A program made the position numbers and the translations under genes. This document shows positions 19,786-20,272 of a DNA stretch of 20,272 bases, in pieces. The stretch covers positions 1-20,272 of the forward strand of contig MU401870.1 of NCBI GenBank assembly GCA_022579005.1, given 5' to 3'. The stretch is from Poronia punctata (taxonomy: Eukaryota > Ascomycota > Sordariomycetes > Xylariales > Xylariaceae). Below the pieces are notes generated by a model. That model saw only the letters and a program-made list of their open reading frames with translations. It did no database searches and had not been told where the DNA came from. How positions within the stretch are numbered: position 1 is the stretch's first letter; every line of letters begins with the position of its first letter.

Positions 19786-20174
19786 TATTAAAATCCTTTT
19801 TAATACCCTTAACTTTATTAACTACATTAGAACTATTAAAACGCAAATATTTTATAAATATAAATATTTAGTTTTTTATACATTTGTTATAAATTGCGTT
19901 AAACTTACTTTATTAAGAAAGTATACGCGCAGTATACGTACATAGTACGTAACTGGTATATAAAAAGTACGCGTTCTTTACGTATTAAATACGTAAGGTG
20001 TACGTATCCTTCTTGTATTGCTAATAGGTCTTAATTAACTATAAACCTTTATAGCTATATAAGACTTACTAAAAAAAGTCCTTATAACTTCCTTTTCCCT
20101 TTAATTAATTAAGTTAACATAGTACTACAAATAGTAACGTGTTGTGATCATATCAACCCCTAGCCAGACCAACA
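19786..20174 (+). repeat. 3' LTR of copy 2
   Basis: A 389-bp LTR beginning TATTAAAATCC (from TGTTGGAATCC) and ending GACCAACA. It is far more mutated than its own 5' LTR fragments. It keeps ACGCGCAGTATACGTACATA unchanged and a near-perfect copy of the central palindrome. Its last 30 bases (GATCATATCAACCCCTAGCC) are less mutated than in the other LTRs, so damage is patchy within one LTR. Confidence 0.92.
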
Positions 20175-20179
20175 AAATT
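20175..20179. repeat. Target-site duplication AAATT, right copy
   Basis: This exact repeat of 90-94 directly follows CCAACA and closes the outer retrotransposon. Confidence 0.85.
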
Positions 20180-20272
20180 TATAATTAAATATTTAAAGCT
20201 TATTTTTTAATTTATTAAGCTTTTTATTAAATATTTAGTTTTTATTAAATTTTATATTTTTAGTTTAAATTA
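20180..20272. other. AT-only right flank
   Basis: Nearly pure A and T, continuous with the left flank before the insertion of copy 2. A loose inverted repeat (TAAATATTTAAAGCTTA near 20187 against TTAAGCTTTTTATTAAATAT near 20214) is the only structure seen, and is easily produced by chance at this composition. No gene is present. Confidence 0.6.

Larger units (their letters stand above)
95..20174 (+). mobile_element. Outer Ty1/Copia-like LTR retrotransposon (copy 2), with interrupted 5' LTR
   Basis: The element runs from the 5' LTR start (TGTTGG at 95) to the 3' LTR end (CCAACA at 20174) and is flanked by AAATT on both sides. Removing the 13.8-kb insertion in its 5' LTR leaves about 6.3 kb, the same size as the nested copy at 2269-8566. 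The internal part carries one Gag-Pol frame in Copia order. The 3' LTR and interior are heavily C-to-T/G-to-A mutated. The 5' LTR is mutated much less, although both LTRs must have been identical at insertion. The family is clear at superfamily level; I cannot name the element. Confidence 0.88.

Noticed and set aside
1..20272. Mitochondrial or plastid genome because of the high A+T
   Set aside because: There are no rRNA, tRNA or organelle protein genes. Transitions separate duplicate copies, and LTR elements with target duplications indicate nuclear DNA.

Overview
The window contains no intact host gene. It is a block of nested, decayed repeats of about 80% A+T, with the look of a filamentous ascomycete (Pezizomycotina) genome whose repeats have been through repeat-induced point mutation (RIP). 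The evidence is that the repeat copies differ almost only by C-to-T/G-to-A transitions, that coding frames are kept but full of TAA/TAG, and that G+C falls from about 53% in a spared patch to about 20% in mutated tracts.

Three insertions can be ordered. (1) An outer Ty1/Copia-like LTR retrotransposon runs 95-20174, flanked by the 5-bp target duplication AAATT. (2) Its 5' LTR is split after LTR base 61 (position 155) by a 13.8-kb insertion (about 156-13942), and the LTR resumes at 13945. This insertion has inverted repeats near both ends (CCCGAGTTTAC...), is flanked by GCAA, and consists mostly of short tandem repeats that switch orientation (minus, plus, minus, plus). It resembles a foldback-type element and is the least familiar object here. 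(3) A second full-length copy of the same Copia family sits inside the array at 2269-8566, flanked by the 5-bp duplication GCTAT.

Both Copia copies have 389-bp LTRs and one Gag-Pol reading frame (copy 1 about 3601-8142; copy 2 about 15209-19750) in the order Gag, zinc knuckle, protease, integrase, reverse transcriptase, RNase H, which is the Copia order. They are collinear without net indel over their last 4.9 kb. Both are dead: most catalytic Asp and Glu codons have become Asn and Lys, and in-frame stops are frequent.

Two features stand out beyond the nesting. First, a patch at about 13400-14100, with a small partner at about 95-240, has largely escaped mutation and preserves the original repeat unit. 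Second, the mutations are mostly at C preceded by a pyrimidine, with CpA as a secondary context, which differs from the classic CpA-dominated RIP pattern.
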